The notes beneath the pieces were generated by a model. The model was not told the origin of the DNA and did not search any database. It saw only the letters and a program-made list of their open reading frames with translations. A DNA stretch of 64,000 nucleotides, from assembly GCA_037178855.1 (NCBI GenBank), contig JASJZC010000002.1:6212501-6276500 (forward strand), written 5' to 3'. Shown here piece by piece: positions 12,701 through 24,686 of this stretch. This DNA comes from Oscheius sp. JU75. Its lineage: Eukaryota > Nematoda > Chromadorea > Rhabditida > Rhabditidae. Numbering within the stretch: the stretch's first letter is position 1; each line of letters starts with the position of its first letter. The translations under genes were made by a program, and so were the position numbers.

Positions 12701-14237
12701 CGCGTCCAGATCCTTCACGACTACCTTCAAGGTATCGAAGTAGACCTTGTGCTCGACGGAATGGCCTGCGTTTCTGAGATCTGAAGAGGAGAGAATGGGT
12801 TTCTTGAATGGAGAGACTCACGGCTAGCAAGGAAGGCAGCACTTTTGTGGACACCCCTGGCGATCTCAACGAGTCTCTTAGGGCCGTGGTAGACAGCGTA
12901 CATGGCTGCCATGTTGGCTAAGAGAGCCTGAAGTTTGGTTCTTTCAGGACAACGCTCTGTTTCTCTTTTTCTCTGTCTCTCTCATACCTGAGCAGTACAG
13001 ATGTTGCTGGTTGCCTTGTCACGGCGAATGTGCTGTTCCCTGGTCTGAAGAGCCAGTCGCAGGGCCTTTTCTCCATTAGAACCCCTAATTTTTGTCATGT
13101 TCACACAAATTTTTTTCTCACTTTGTAACTCCGATAATTCTTCCGGGCATCATCCGACTAAGGGCTCCCTTCTCTCCCTTGGCCACAGCCATGAATCCAG
13201 CATGGGGACCACCGAATCCCAAAGGAACTCCGAATCTCTGGGCAGAACCGACAGCGATGTCAGCTCCCAAATCACCAGGACTTTTCAGGATGGTGAGGGC
13301 AAGAAGATCGGTCACGAGGATGACCAACGACTGAAATTGCACTCGGTTCATGCGTCCTGACAGATAAGAAAATACCTTGTTCTCGTGGGCCTTGGCAATT
13401 ATTTCTTCCAGATTTTCAACCTTTCCTTCTGTGTTTGGGTACTGGATTACGATGGCAGCTACGTCTGGAGCGAAGGCGGGGGATTCCATGGAGAGTTCGC
13501 CGAGAGAGACTCCGAGAGGACTGGAAATGGAAAGTGATAGAGAGACAGAGAGACTCACTCAGCTCGAGTCCTGATCAAATCCAAGTTCTGAGGATGAAGG
13601 AAAGGGTCCAAAAGAACCTTATTTCTTTTGGCGACTCGAGCAGCCAATGCTACTGCCTCAGCAGCAGCTGTAGCCTCATCCAAAAGAGACGCATTAGTGG
13701 TAGGAAGACCTGTCAGGTCGGAGATCTGAACTTGTCCTATGAATGATGTGACAAAGACTGTACCATTGTCTGAAAGTTGAGCAGAGATTCCAGACGTCCC
13801 TGAGAGATTTCGGCCTGATAGGGCGTATACTGTGAGATCCAACCAATGTTTTGAGTAATGTTCCTAAGAATCACAGCTGGCACAATTGTGTCATAGTAGC
13901 CCATTCCGATGTAGGAGCGGTAGACCTTGTTCGTGTCAGCAATCTTCTTCAGCTCCTTGAGCATTCGAAACTCGTCCAGAGGCTCGGGGAGGTCGAGAGG
14001 CTGGGCTAACTTGATATGATTGGGGACGTTGGTATTGGTCAGTTCGTCCAGGTTCTGAAGGAGTTCACTGACAGTGACAGTGTGGCTTACATTGAATCCT
14101 AAGAGATCAAGCATTTGTTGTTTCTCCAGTCGACTGGGTCCTATGTGTCTATCCGCAAAACTGTCATACTGTACAGCTCTGACAGGATTGAACTGTGTCA
14201 ACCGACTCAAGCCTCTTCCCCAAACTGATCGCAGCAT
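9721..14237 (-). CDS. GLDC: glycine dehydrogenase (decarboxylating), P-protein of the glycine cleavage system
   Basis: Thirteen exons (13764-14237, 13559-13725, 13376-13520, 13122-13330, 12988-13084, 12822-12927, 12435-12780, 11649-11748, 11183-11310, 10774-11140, 10111-10734, 9804-9946, 9721-9763) sum to 2949 nt, an uninterrupted 982-aa protein (human about 1020). It starts with an arginine-rich mitochondrial presequence ([13 protein letters not shown]), then [56 protein letters not shown] and [28 protein letters not shown] follows, with the PLP-binding Lys at about residue 733, and the C-terminus is LVCTCPP. The enzyme decarboxylates glycine and transfers aminomethyl to H-protein lipoate in the mitochondrial matrix. 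Introns range from 38 to 686 nt; the one at 10735-10773 has a GC donor. A TTTTCAG acceptor lies 7 nt before the ATG. The identification is certain. Confidence 0.97.
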
Positions 14238-15365
14238 CTGGCCACTGAAAAGTAAGAAGTAGAACAGAACAAAAAGAGAGACAAGGGCAGTTTTCAACAG
14301 AGTGGTGCCACTCGTGTCTATCAAACCGTCCTTCCCATGATAAGGTGCAATAGAAACAGAAATGGCAGATAAACGTGACCTTGTCTCGCGGGGGAAGAGG
14401 GGCGTTAGGTGCAAAGACTAGCAGTTAGAACAAATGATTAAGATAATTTCAAACTCACAATCTGGTAGGCATAGTGTCAAAGATCAAAGTATCAATGGAG
14501 AGTCTTGCTTAGGCGTTATTTATTATCGTCAACCTAGCTGGTTTTCGTCAAAACATGAACTTTGACGTTTCGTAGAAGTTGGTCTCACATACGTTTTTGG
14601 TTTTGAGACCACATGTGAGCCTGGAAAGGATTTCGGCCTTGTTCTAACTGTCTTCTTCCTACCCAAATCCATAATATTCAGCCCCGGGTAGGCTTTGTGC
14701 TTGACAAAATCAGAGGCGTTTCAGAGATCTTTCAATTCTACGATGTCCGGTAAACGATGTGTGCAAATTGGAGACAGAGGGCTGAATTTATACTGTACAC
14801 TGGTGTAAATCTTAACAATTTTTTTCAAGGCACAGTAAGAGTCGCGAATGTCTTTCGTCGCCTGAATAAAAATTGATTCGAGACGTGCCACAATAGTTCA
14901 GATGCTTCACTTACCAATTCTTTGAGTACAGGTTTTCGTAGTTTTGTTTTCGTTTATGAATACATTCACCTGGTAGTAATCTTTCGGCTAACAGACACTG
15001 AACATGGCGGTCACACTATTCCATCTGATCTGACAAACGCTGACATCTGTTAGCTCCCTGAAGAATCCAATATATCGATGAGCCCTTTTCAGTTTTCATA
15101 AAAGTTCCCCCCAGAAACAAGATACCCTTTGTTAAAACGAAAGTTTCCTCGAAAACCAACTCCCGAGGCCAAAAACCACTTGACCACTGCCCCTCTCATG
15201 TGATTGATCTTTCGAGTCACTCGACTCTTCCAGATTTCTCCTCTAATCGATTAACTCATAGGTCAGTGTCCTCTGTTTTTCTTTCACTTCGACCTTTAAT
15301 CTTCCCAGTCAGTTGATAAGCAGCGATTGATTTCCTACCCCCTCCTTCTTCTCATTCTCTCCTCG
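14238..15365. other. divergent intergenic region between GLDC and FMO
   Basis: This region of about 1.1 kb lies between two divergently transcribed genes and must hold both promoters. I see no supported coding exons and no convincing TATA box. Confidence 0.5.
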
Positions 15366-18300
15366 ATGAAGGTCTGCGTGGTCGGAGCCGGTGTCTCGGG
15401 CCTAACAGCTATCAAGCATTGTCTCGAATACGGCCTGGAAGTGGTCTGCTTCGAGGCTGGGCAGCACATTGGTGGATTGTGGCGCTACAATACCGAAAAT
15501 CGAGATGGTATGGGTGTTCCTAACAGAAACAAGTTTATTAGGATTTGGTTCTGTCATGAGAAACACGATCCTTAACACAAGCAAGGAGTTTATTGCTTTT
15601 TCTGACTTCCCGATCGATGAGAAGATGGCAAACTTTCCTCACAACAGGGAAGTTATTGGGTATTTGGAGAGGTATGCCGAGCACTTTGGTCTGAAGGAGC
15701 ATATCCAGTTCGAGACGAGAGTCCTAGAGGTGAGTGACAGAGACAGAGAGAATGATGCCGTTTCCAGATCAACAAGTCCACAGACTACGAAGAGACTGGC
15801 AACTGGCTGGTGTCTACTGAACGAGCCGAGTGAGTTCTGTCGCTGTCACTCTCACTCTTTCTAGTCAGTTTGGTGTTGAGATCTCTGTCTTCAACGCCGT
15901 CATCATCTCCAACGGTCACCACGTCAAGCCATCCAGACCAAATATTCCTGGTCTAAACGTCTTCAAAGGAACTGTTGTTCATAGTCATGAGTACATGGTC
16001 AGTCAGAGTCCAGTCAACCTCTCATTGTCTTCAGGACCACCGTCCCTTCCATGACCGTCGTGTTCTGATCGTCGGCATCGGAAACAGCGGCGGAGATGTG
16101 GCCTGTGAGCTGGCTAGAGTCTCCAAACAGGTGACAATCTCAACAAGACAAGGAACCTGGGTCACGAGAAGAGTTGTGAAGCAGGGCTACCCAAGGGATG
16201 TCATTCTAAGGACACGGTACTTTGAAAAGGCTATGAGAACTCTTCCAAGTAGGATGTTCCTTTTTGTTGCCAAAGAAAAGTTGAGAGAGAGTCAGGCAAT
16301 GGCTGACCTTGTACGAGTACACAAGCTTCATGGATCACGAGAAGTATGGGCTGAGACCGAGGGAGCTGCCTGGAGAAAGTCCGGTGCTGCTTGCTGATGA
16401 TATGCCTCTTCATTTGGCAAGGTAGTCCCGTTTACATATCACATCCAGTTCGAAACTATCGACATTAGTGAGCTACTGTTACCTAGGAGATTCTGGTACT
16501 ACAGTTCGTTGTCAGGCAGGAAGGTAAAAAAGCTTGACTCTTGACTATGAAGAGTGTCTGTCAGTCAAGGTCTTCCCACAAATCATATTGATTCTGACAA
16601 TTTACTGAGCTCTAGCATTGTTTCGACAATGGGGAAGTCCCCTTAAGCTCATACTGTCTCTCTGACTCTTCAACTCCTATAGTAGATTCACTTTATGTGC
16701 TCCCAAACGATTCCTATTAGTAGAGTTGTTCCAGTGCTTTCTACTATTTCAAACTCTAGCAATAAGAAAACGAAAGAGTTTAGAAAAGTTCCTATAAGGA
16801 ACAAATTAGGCAGAAGTACCGGGGAACTGCCAATTGAGTACATATGTTCCAAGAAGACGCGTGTGCTGCTGCCACTGATCGTCGTCTCTGAGGTAGCTAC
16901 CACGGACTGATTCGGCGATATAGGAAGTAGAACAACCTGCAATGACTCACAGTACGGACTCTTGTTCAGAAGAACTAAATGGGGGCAAAAGTCAGTGGGT
17001 AGCCTGGAGTCGGTCACTCTCTCTCTCTCTCTTTCTCTAGACTAACTGTACTTATGACTCGGACATCTCTCGTCAGTCTTACGGAACTGTCATCTAATCA
17101 TTTGGCTACCATGCAGGGCTAGCTGTCTCTCTGGAGAACTCTGAACTATTTAGAATCACTGTATCGGTCCCTACAAAGTTGAACCACGCCCCCATTGTAT
17201 GATCGTTGATTCCCACTACACTTTTTTCAGTGGAGCAATCCGAATCAGATGTCGTATCGAGAGATTCGAGGAGAACTCCGTGGTCTTCTCGGATGGATAC
17301 AGTGAGGTGAGCCACATGTGTCTTCTCACTGGGTTCAGCTTTTTAGGAAATAGACGACGTTGTTCTCTGCACAGGATACGATTTCGATTTTGACTTCGTC
17401 GAAAGCAGTCAACTGATACCAGTCGAGGACAACCAAGTCCGTCTCTGGAAGAGAATGTTTGTTCCGGAGGAGCAGCATCATACTTTGGCGGTAAGAGGAA
17501 ATGCAGAGAAACAATATGAAAATTCAGGTAATCGGTCTCGTAGACCCTCTCGGACCCACAATGACGATGGCAGAGATTCAGAGCCGAGCGGTCGCTCACA
17601 TTTGGTCTCTCAAGGTCCAACTACCCTCCAGGAACCAGATGGACAAGGAAATTGACGGTATTTCCACTCCGTGACAGAAAAATTATCGGTTTAGAGGAAA
17701 AAGCGGCCACAGCTGCTAGATTTAAATGCTCTGGCAGGAAGGCATCTCTCCAGATCGATCACATTTCCTATTTCGATGCTATGGCAAACATTATCGGCTG
17801 TCTGCCTCCTCTCGACCTCAGCCTCTTTGTCCACGATCCTGCACTGGCTTTCCTGGTTCCTAGATTGATTATACGACTAAATAATCAGTTTTAGCTCTAT
17901 TTCGGACCGGTAACAGCCTCCCACTATCGAATTGTTGGCCCCCATCAGTGGAAAGAGGCCGGAACACATGTCAAAGGCAAGTTTGATGGTGCAGTATTCT
18001 CAAAAATCATTAATTATTGCAATTTTCTTCATTTTCCCACCGTGATTCTTGGCTCAGCACGGGAAACAACCTTCCAAAGATGCCCCTTTGAATGAGAAAA
18101 ATTTTTGGAAACACAAAACGTTTGGAGACACAAAACGATCTGTGCATGCTGTACAATTCGAATTCCACGCAAACTTACGTACATCACGAAAATAATTGCC
18201 CACTATCCGATTTTAGTCTGTTGCAGTCAAGTTTTAGCCAAAAAAAAAATCAAGGTTTCAGCTAAAAAATAAAGTAACGAAAAGACTTTTAGCAACCTTC

Positions 18301-18441
18301 CAACGCGTCCATCGCGGCATGAATCCACAGGCTCTGTCAGTTTCCGGGACTCCTCATTCTGTACTGGTGTTCAACAATCCGACAAAGATCATACTCGTCG
18401 GTCTTTTCCTCCTGCTGGTGATAATGATAACATTGTTCTAA
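15366..18441 (+). CDS. fmo: flavin-containing monooxygenase (FMO)
   Basis: Twelve exons (15366-15507, 15542-15729, 15768-15829, 15865-15997, 16035-16279, 16326-16421, 17231-17306, 17347-17490, 17528-17657, 17695-17855, 17895-17988, 18293-18441) give 539 aa, the usual FMO length. Visible motifs are the FAD-binding VVGAGVSGL at the N-terminus, the FMO signature FKGTVVHSHEYMD, the NADPH site VGIGNSGGDVACEL, DHEKYGLRP, and VLCTGYDFDF. The protein ends in a hydrophobic tail (TKIILVGLFLLLVIMITLF) typical of ER-anchored FMOs. It should N/S-oxygenate xenobiotics or endogenous amines and thiols at the ER. Joining exons 5 and 6 needs a 46-nt intron with a weak GTTGAG donor and ACAAG acceptor; otherwise a +1 frameshift exists there. 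The intron at 16422-17230 is long and holds a CT repeat. The 3' end lies only 34 nt from the convergent FCF2 gene. Confidence 0.92.
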
Positions 18442-18475
18442 AACAACCCAACAACGAAAATAACAAACAACACAA

Positions 18476-19475
18476 TCAATGGCGCTTCTTCTTCTCGGCC
18501 TTGTCCTTCTTCTTGCGATAGGGGCCGGGACGTCGTTGGAAGGCGCCGTGCTTCTTTCGGGCCTGGGCGGCTTGTAGTTCCTTGTATCTACAAAAATTGG
18601 GTAAGAAAATAGAGGAAAAGGTTGTTTACTTGCTCTTGCTGCGCTCAAGAAACTCCATGTCATTGAGCAGCTCGTCGACCATTGTCTTTTTGCGCTCCTT
18701 CTTCGTCATACGGCTGCTGTAGTAATCTTCGGGAGCGTCCACGACTCGTCCGACCTGAAATACCATATTTTTAGACCAGAGTATGGCAAACGAGATCTCC
18801 TCTAGCAAGTCGTTCCATGAAAACAATTTTTAAAAAAAAAACGGTACCTGGAAGTATTTGGGAAGAACATCTCTGTCGTTCTTCTTGTAATGACGTGTAG
18901 GATCGATAGCTGCTCTCATCTGGAGCAGTTCGAGATCGGCACGAACTTCGTCAGTGAGCTCCGCCGCGGGCAGATTGAACCATTCCTTTCCGGCCGTTTT
19001 CTCTTTTTCTTCCTGCAAATTTACCAATTAAACATTATAAAAATGGCAAGCTGACTCGTCGCTGACGTTTCAGTGCTCTTGTTCCAAGAAGTTTGGCCGT
19101 ACCTCCTGGGTTTTTCTCGAATGCTGGGCCACATTTTGCTTTTGAAAGTATCTGAATTCGGTTTTGATAAAAATGAAGAGGGAAATACCTTTTCGAGCTG
19201 TTTATCCACGACGACGTCGTTCACCAGCGAATTTACGTCTTTGACAACGTCATCTTCTGACAAATCGACTTCGAAAGGAGTCGCGTCTATAGTGAAAAGG
19301 CCCTGAATTTATTCTATAGTTAGAAAAATTTAAATAAAAAGTGTACCTGCTGTGCTGCAGCTTTCCTCACTTTGAAGTTTGTTGGAACGGCGGCGATCTT
19401 CTTCGGCCTGTCGTCTTCGGAATCGCTAGACGTCAGAGAAACCTTCCTCTGTCGTTTCTTGCCAACGACACTCAT
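18476..19475 (-). CDS. fcf2: FCF2/DNTTIP2-type pre-rRNA processing factor
   Basis: Six exons (19347-19475, 19189-19302, 19103-19138, 18848-19012, 18630-18754, 18476-18587) join to 226 aa. The Fcf2 domain is clear: KEWFNLPAAELTDEVRADLE, MRAAIDPTRHYKKND, LPKYFQVGRVVDAPEDYYSS, and MTKKERKKTMVDELL. The N-terminus is basic then acidic (GKKRQRKVSLTSSDSEDD). The C-terminus is strongly basic (RKKKDKAEKKKRH), as expected for a nucleolar protein. Fcf2 acts in the small-subunit processome for early 18S pre-rRNA cleavages; DNTTIP2 is the vertebrate homolog. A TTTTCAG directly abuts the ATG, which suggests trans-splicing. The protein is shorter than vertebrate DNTTIP2, as in yeast, where it is mostly the core domain. 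Confidence 0.92.
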
Positions 19476-19923
19476 CTGAAAACATGAACTCTCTTACAAG
19501 AAGAAGAAAGAGTAAGAAGACCGAAATAATAGCTTTGCAAGTGAACAAAAGTCGATAGTACTGATGTTTTGATTGCTTTCTCACTAAGCTGCTTTACTTC
19601 GTCAATGAATTGCAAGCATTTGAACAGCAGAACGACAGACAACAGTTAAAAACTTGTTAGAAAACGGAGGAGAAAATAAAGAGTTGTTACAGAGTGGCCA
19701 ATTCCACTAAAATATGCTCGTCAAAGCTAAAATTTGATGGTTTTACAGGGCGCATTTATATGTCTTAGTTTCTAGAGCCTTCTCCTTAAGAAAAACATGT
19801 AAAATGTGACAAAACGGCTAAGAAATTGAAATGATTTTAAGAACTTTTATTAAAACCTTATTGAATTGCCTGCATTATTTTGAAGTATTGTGGCTGGCGG
19901 CAATTCAAACTGCTAAATATTTG
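19476..19923. other. intergenic between divergent FCF2 and HExxH gene
   Basis: AT-rich, 448 nt, no supported exon. It presumably carries both promoters. Confidence 0.45.
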
Positions 19924-20971
19924 ATGCTCCACTGTTTGTTATTTTTTCCAACTTTTTCCTCTGATTTACCAACAATAAACGATCTTTTAGACATGACCAT
20001 TTACATATCCTACCTCTCAAAAGAGGAGTCGGAGATGAATAGGAATTTCTACACAAGAGCCGCCTCCAATGCCTGGCTATCTCTCGTAGAGGCCACAAAA
20101 AGTCTTTGGACCGGAGATGAGGACACGTAGGTAGCTTTTCCCAGTTTATTTGTTCACTATGAGTGTTTTAGAAAAAACTACAAGCGCTGCAACACGGAAA
20201 TTATCAATAAGAATAGCATTCACTCTGTCGGAAACGATCAGGACATAGTTACCCACTTCAACAGACAAATTCGCAAAACGAGGTCGGTTTTTCGGCTGCT
20301 TTATTCATGAAAACAGACATTTTCAGGCTAGACGCCCTGGTCGTGGTCTACGACGAAGAAGACCGCAGTTACACCCTGAAAAACTGCGTCTTCATCTATG
20401 GAAAACGCGACGGGATGATCAGAAATGAATCGGAACTGGCCTGGGAGATTGCTCACGAGCTTTGTCATGCTGTAAGGTCACGTTCTATGTTAAAAGTTGA
20501 TCGTTTCAGTACGGAGCCGGTCATTCTTACGAGGGAGTCATGAGCAGACCATACGCCGTCGATGAAGAGTTCTTTCTCGACACAAACGCCGCTCTGGCTC
20601 TTCAGCTTACGGCCTTTTATCACCCGGAGGAGTCGCTAGAATTGTACAGCGACTATCTGACCGATGTCGGCATGAAATGGGCAGAAAATGTAGGATTTTG
20701 TACTTCATAAATACGTCCCCAATTCAAAAATACGACTATCTTTCAGGGTTCCATCCTGAAACTGAAGTTCAACTGTCCGCGAAGTGGCCCACGTCTGATC
20801 TTTCTCCTCGACCCGAAGGACAGCTACGAAGATGTCTTCAACTACCCAGAGAACGGCATCGGTTCGACCTGGACTCTGGAGCTGCGAAAAGAAGCCGTCA
20901 GCCGATTGGTTGTAATCTTTCACGACCGCCATCGCGAAAATATTAGTTTGTCATCTTTTGTACATGAATAA
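19924..20971 (+). CDS. predicted secreted protein with HExxH zinc-metallopeptidase-like motif
   Basis: Five exons (19924-20126, 20172-20282, 20327-20471, 20510-20689, 20747-20971) join in phase into 287 aa. The N-terminus MLHCLLFFPTFSS is signal-peptide-like. The central sequence is LDALVVVYDEEDRSYTLKNC, then SELAWEIAHELCHAVYGAGH with HELCH at residues 148-152, matching the catalytic HExxH of metallopeptidases. Candidate third ligands are GAGHSYEG just after it and the acidic DEEFFLDTN. Three of the cysteines (RCN, KNC, FNC) could form disulfides. I do not recognise the family. A protease role is an inference from one motif, and HExxH occurs by chance at modest frequency. The start was chosen at the ATG giving a hydrophobic leader; longer in-frame upstream starts exist. 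The 3' end is 52 nt from the convergent HES gene. Confidence 0.7.
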
Positions 20972-21023
20972 CGCTCATTCATAACCGGTTCCAAAAAAAA
21001 GGAAAAAAACACTAAACATAAAA

Positions 21024-22123
21024 TCAGTTCCAGGGCTGCCAGGGCCGTTTCCTCGGATTCGTACTGGCTTCCAGTGTTGGAGAAGGAGAACTGTTCTCGG
21101 ATTTCGGGGAGCCTGGAACCCAGGTCTGGGAAGGAAATTGCTGCATTGCTAGCCTGAAAGAGATTCATTGAAATCGAATTGGAGAGATAAACACACCTCA
21201 TATGGGAAACAAGACCTAGCTGGAACTGTTGCTGCGGCAAGGAGCTAGAATTTGGAGGAATTGTGAGAGCAAGGTACTCGAAGACGGCTTTGGTAGCGGC
21301 ATTGAAGCCGTAGGTGAAGGCTGCTTCTTGACGGGCTCGGTAGTCAGTCAGTTGGGAGTCTGGAAACTGACTATCTTAACACATTGATGATAGTCGAAGA
21401 AGCGCCAGAAACATAGTTACAGGCTATTGCCAGATTGGAACTTCTCATATCCAAGATCGTTGCCTAAAACCACTGCTCGAAGTTTACGAGTTCTATTGAA
21501 GGACTAGGTGGTATATCAAGTCGATACAATGCTGAAAGTTTGAAGAGAGACACTCTGACAGAAGCACGAGCATAGTCCCCAAACATCCTAGATAAGATAG
21601 ATAGACGAAGTAACATCGAAGTTTCGAAGAGATATGTGGTAAGGGAAATAAAACGAAGGTTACAGGAAGTCAGGTAAAGTTGAAAGAACTATGTTGGCAG
21701 AATCGAAAGTCAATCGTACATTGGTTCAAACAAACCTAAAGGGTAGCGTGCCCTCATCTCTTCCCAGACTATTAGGGCCACTGAAACCACCAGAATCTAC
21801 TACTTTGCCAGCCTGACTACCGTAATACCTACCCTTCGAATAAGTCGAAACCTGTCCAATCTTCTTTAAACAGTCGACAGTTCTCTCCAGAATGTCAGCC
21901 TTCTCCAACTGTCTCTTCAGTCCCTGTCTTCCTGAATGATCAAACTGCAGGACAAATTCCTTGAGTGCATCCAAAGAGTCGTTGATCCTCTTCCTTCGGA
22001 ACTTTTCCATCAGCGGCTTCTTCACCTAAACATGGCTTCCTTATGGTTCCAAAGGAGAGACCGTACCTTCCGGTCCATGACGAACTGTTCACAGGAGGTA
22101 GTCGGTAGCTGAAGGGGGCTCAT
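21024..22123 (-). CDS. hes: Hairy/HES-type bHLH-Orange transcriptional repressor
   Basis: The exons modelled are 22067-22123, 21821-22025, 21197-21359 and 21024-21153, in phase for 184 aa. The bHLH is VKKPLMEKFRRKRINDSLDALKEFV, with basic-region proline as in HES proteins, then a loop and KADILERTVDCLKKIG. An Orange domain follows (DYRARQEAAFTYGFNAATKAV). The protein ends RKRPWQPWN, a WRPW-type Groucho-recruiting tetrapeptide (WQPW). HES proteins are Notch-responsive or patterning repressors binding N- and E-boxes as dimers. The donor of exon 2 is uncertain, since two phase-1 GT sites near 21820-21840 both work, and the 461-nt intron might hide a small exon. The extra C-terminal Asn after WQPW is unusual. 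The family call is very strong. Confidence 0.9.
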
Positions 22124-24686
22124 CGATTTACCGTAGTGAAGTGGCAACATCCAAAAGTTGATGCGATCTTAATTAGATCATTAGGAAAGACGCGTACGAC
22201 TTTACGACAGTTCGATACATCGAGGCAAAAAAACGGGGTAGAGGGTCACTCGATTGTTATTTGAAGCGTCAAAAGAGACTGGAGGATGGGTACCCTAACC
22301 TTGCTGAGGAAGAGGGAAGGGTCGAGCAAGTATGAATTGGTACTGCTTCAGTTCTGGAGAGAGAGAGCAACAAGTACCAGAGTTAAGAATCAAGAGACTT
22401 GAGAGTAAGAGTACAAGCTTGTATATCAGTTACCAACAGTTCCTTCTTCTTGTCTCTATCAAAAAGAGCTAAGACGACTCACTCCTTCTACTATGCCAAG
22501 CACAGGCAAGAGTCTAGCGAAATCTCAGGAAGAAACGGACAGAGGCGTGTGAAATGGGTCGAGTCACTCAATCGAGTAGATAGAGACATTCGCTGTCTTT
22601 GAGTACCAAAAAGGTAAATGTACTGCGCTCACCCTCTCTGTCTCTCTCACAGTTCACGGGATTTAATCCTTTTAGTTTCTGTCCCATGTCCCAGTCTTCA
22701 GTTCTGTCTTCGAATGTCTTGTATCTTCCTGTTCTATCTATTTCTCTCACCTCTTTTCAATATCTGTCCCTATCCTCTTGACCACTGAATTGGATGAATA
22801 TGACCTTCGAACTACAGTAACCTTTACTTACTACACAAAACCCCCGCATTCATTTGATGCTGTCATTCATTTGAATCTCTATTGGCGCAGTGGTATCTCA
22901 AGATCATCAAACCTTGAAACTGTGTAAAGACAGTTAGAAGGAAAAGGAGGATTCGTTTCAAAAATTGCGGCATACTGGGCCAGGGAGGAGTAAAGCAGCA
23001 TTTAGAATAGGGAGAGGCTCGCCGTTATCAATGGAGGTCCGCCCCTCGGTTCATTTTCTCATGACCCTGCTCCCAGGGCTTATCAGAAAGTGCCGTGGGA
23101 AAGAGGGAGTCCAGAAGAGAGTGCCAAAAGTCAGAAGGGGCTGGCTGAATTGCAACGGGCGAGGGTAGAGGCTGTAATGGCGGCTCATCAAAAGGCACGC
23201 GCTATCAACAAACGACGCAGTGACGAATGGGGCTGGGAAAGGAGGGGAAGAGGAGTCTCTCCTCTGGAAGATGGTGGAGGAGGGACTCTACGGTAGAGGA
23301 CCTTGGATTCTGGGAGTCAATTGTCCGTGTATATGCGGAAGAGAGCGACAGTCATAAGAACTGACCGACGGCCTTTTGGAAATGTCGAAAGAGTCAGTGG
23401 CGGCTCCACGCGTCCGAAACATTGTCTTTTATGACGAGCACGAGCCGACGAAAACAGTACTTCCTGGCTGAGTCAATCAAATGTACTAACTCTCTTCCTG
23501 TCGATCCGTAAGACTTCGGGACTCTTCCAAGGACAGAACTCGATCAGGATTTTGGCATACAAATCTAAAATCTCATACAGTTTGAAACAGGAAATCAAAC
23601 TGAAGACAAAAACAGTTATTAATTGCTGGGAGTAACGACAGTTGTATTACTGTACTTCTTGATTACAACACAAGAGTTACACAAGATTACAAATACTAAA
23701 GTTTCTTGGAGCTATCCTCTGCTACTTAAACTATAGACCCATCTCTTTGCAATTCTTCTAAGCTACTTCACTTAGCCAAATCAAAAAGAAATGATATCGA
23801 AAGATAACTTAATTTCTTTCAAACTTCACGATGTGCTCACTAACTTCACGTGTTAGCTTGTAATACTGGACCCATTAACCGATTTAAAAATAGCATGTTC
23901 GGTCTCATTTTGAAGCTCTTGACGATAAAACTCTAATGGAGATAATTTCCAATGCAGCTCGGGTATCCTGGTGAAAGTAGGAAACAGGTGCGGCGTACTA
24001 TCAGTGAATTGTTGCGTACCCTATTTTGGCCGTTGGCCGCTATTGTTTGAGGCTAAAAAATGTATCGTATCACCGACTACACAAGGAATAAAATGCATAT
24101 AGCAATTTACAGCCGGGTCGAGCCAGTCTGGAGATGCAGTAAGTGATGAGCAGTGTCTCTGTATCAAGTTTTCCTCAGGTTCCCATTACAGCCGTTTACG
24201 AACGTCTTATTCCGTCTTTTTATGCCAGTTTTCAAATATGCAAAACCCAGTCTGTCCTCTTCAGCTCAAAACGTCCTCGACGGCTTCCTCGTCTTCGTCG
24301 TGCCCATAAAGATCCCGATAAGAGGCGCGTGCTGTGCCACAAGATTTGTGACCAGCGCCTAATGTTGCCAGTTGGAGACTTGTCTCTCCCTCCCACTTCA
24401 AAAAGTATGTCATTGGATTAGATGTGAAACAGGCGTCGACTCTCTCTCTCTCCCACAGCGATTACTGTAGACGCTTTTCACTTTTTGTTCGGCTGAGAAA
24501 CGACGGCGTCAATGGGCCGAATAATGTACAGCAAGCAAGGGAAGGAAGAGCCTTTGTCAGAAATTTTTTTTTCGACTGTCGGGAGACGGCAGTAATGACA
24601 GACAAGACGGAGCGGCTCGAATCAAAAGAGAATGAGATCCTTATTGTTGCCAAGTTCAATGACTTTGGCCTAGTTTCATGAGACAG
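22124..24686. other. gene-poor 2.5 kb stretch upstream of HES
   Basis: Several medium-length open frames exist (for example 22965-23296 and 24143-24421) but none has family motifs, good splice context or codon pattern I would trust. The region may hold HES regulatory DNA. No TATA box or clear repeat was recognised. Confidence 0.5.

Noticed and set aside
20920-21153. HES last exon read to SRWRS at 20920
   Set aside because: That frame does not match the phase of the Orange exon; the other frame gives RKRPWQPWN with the expected repressor motif.
22965-23296. Basic plus-strand frames upstream of HES
   Set aside because: No introns, motifs or signals; probably chance open frames in non-coding DNA.
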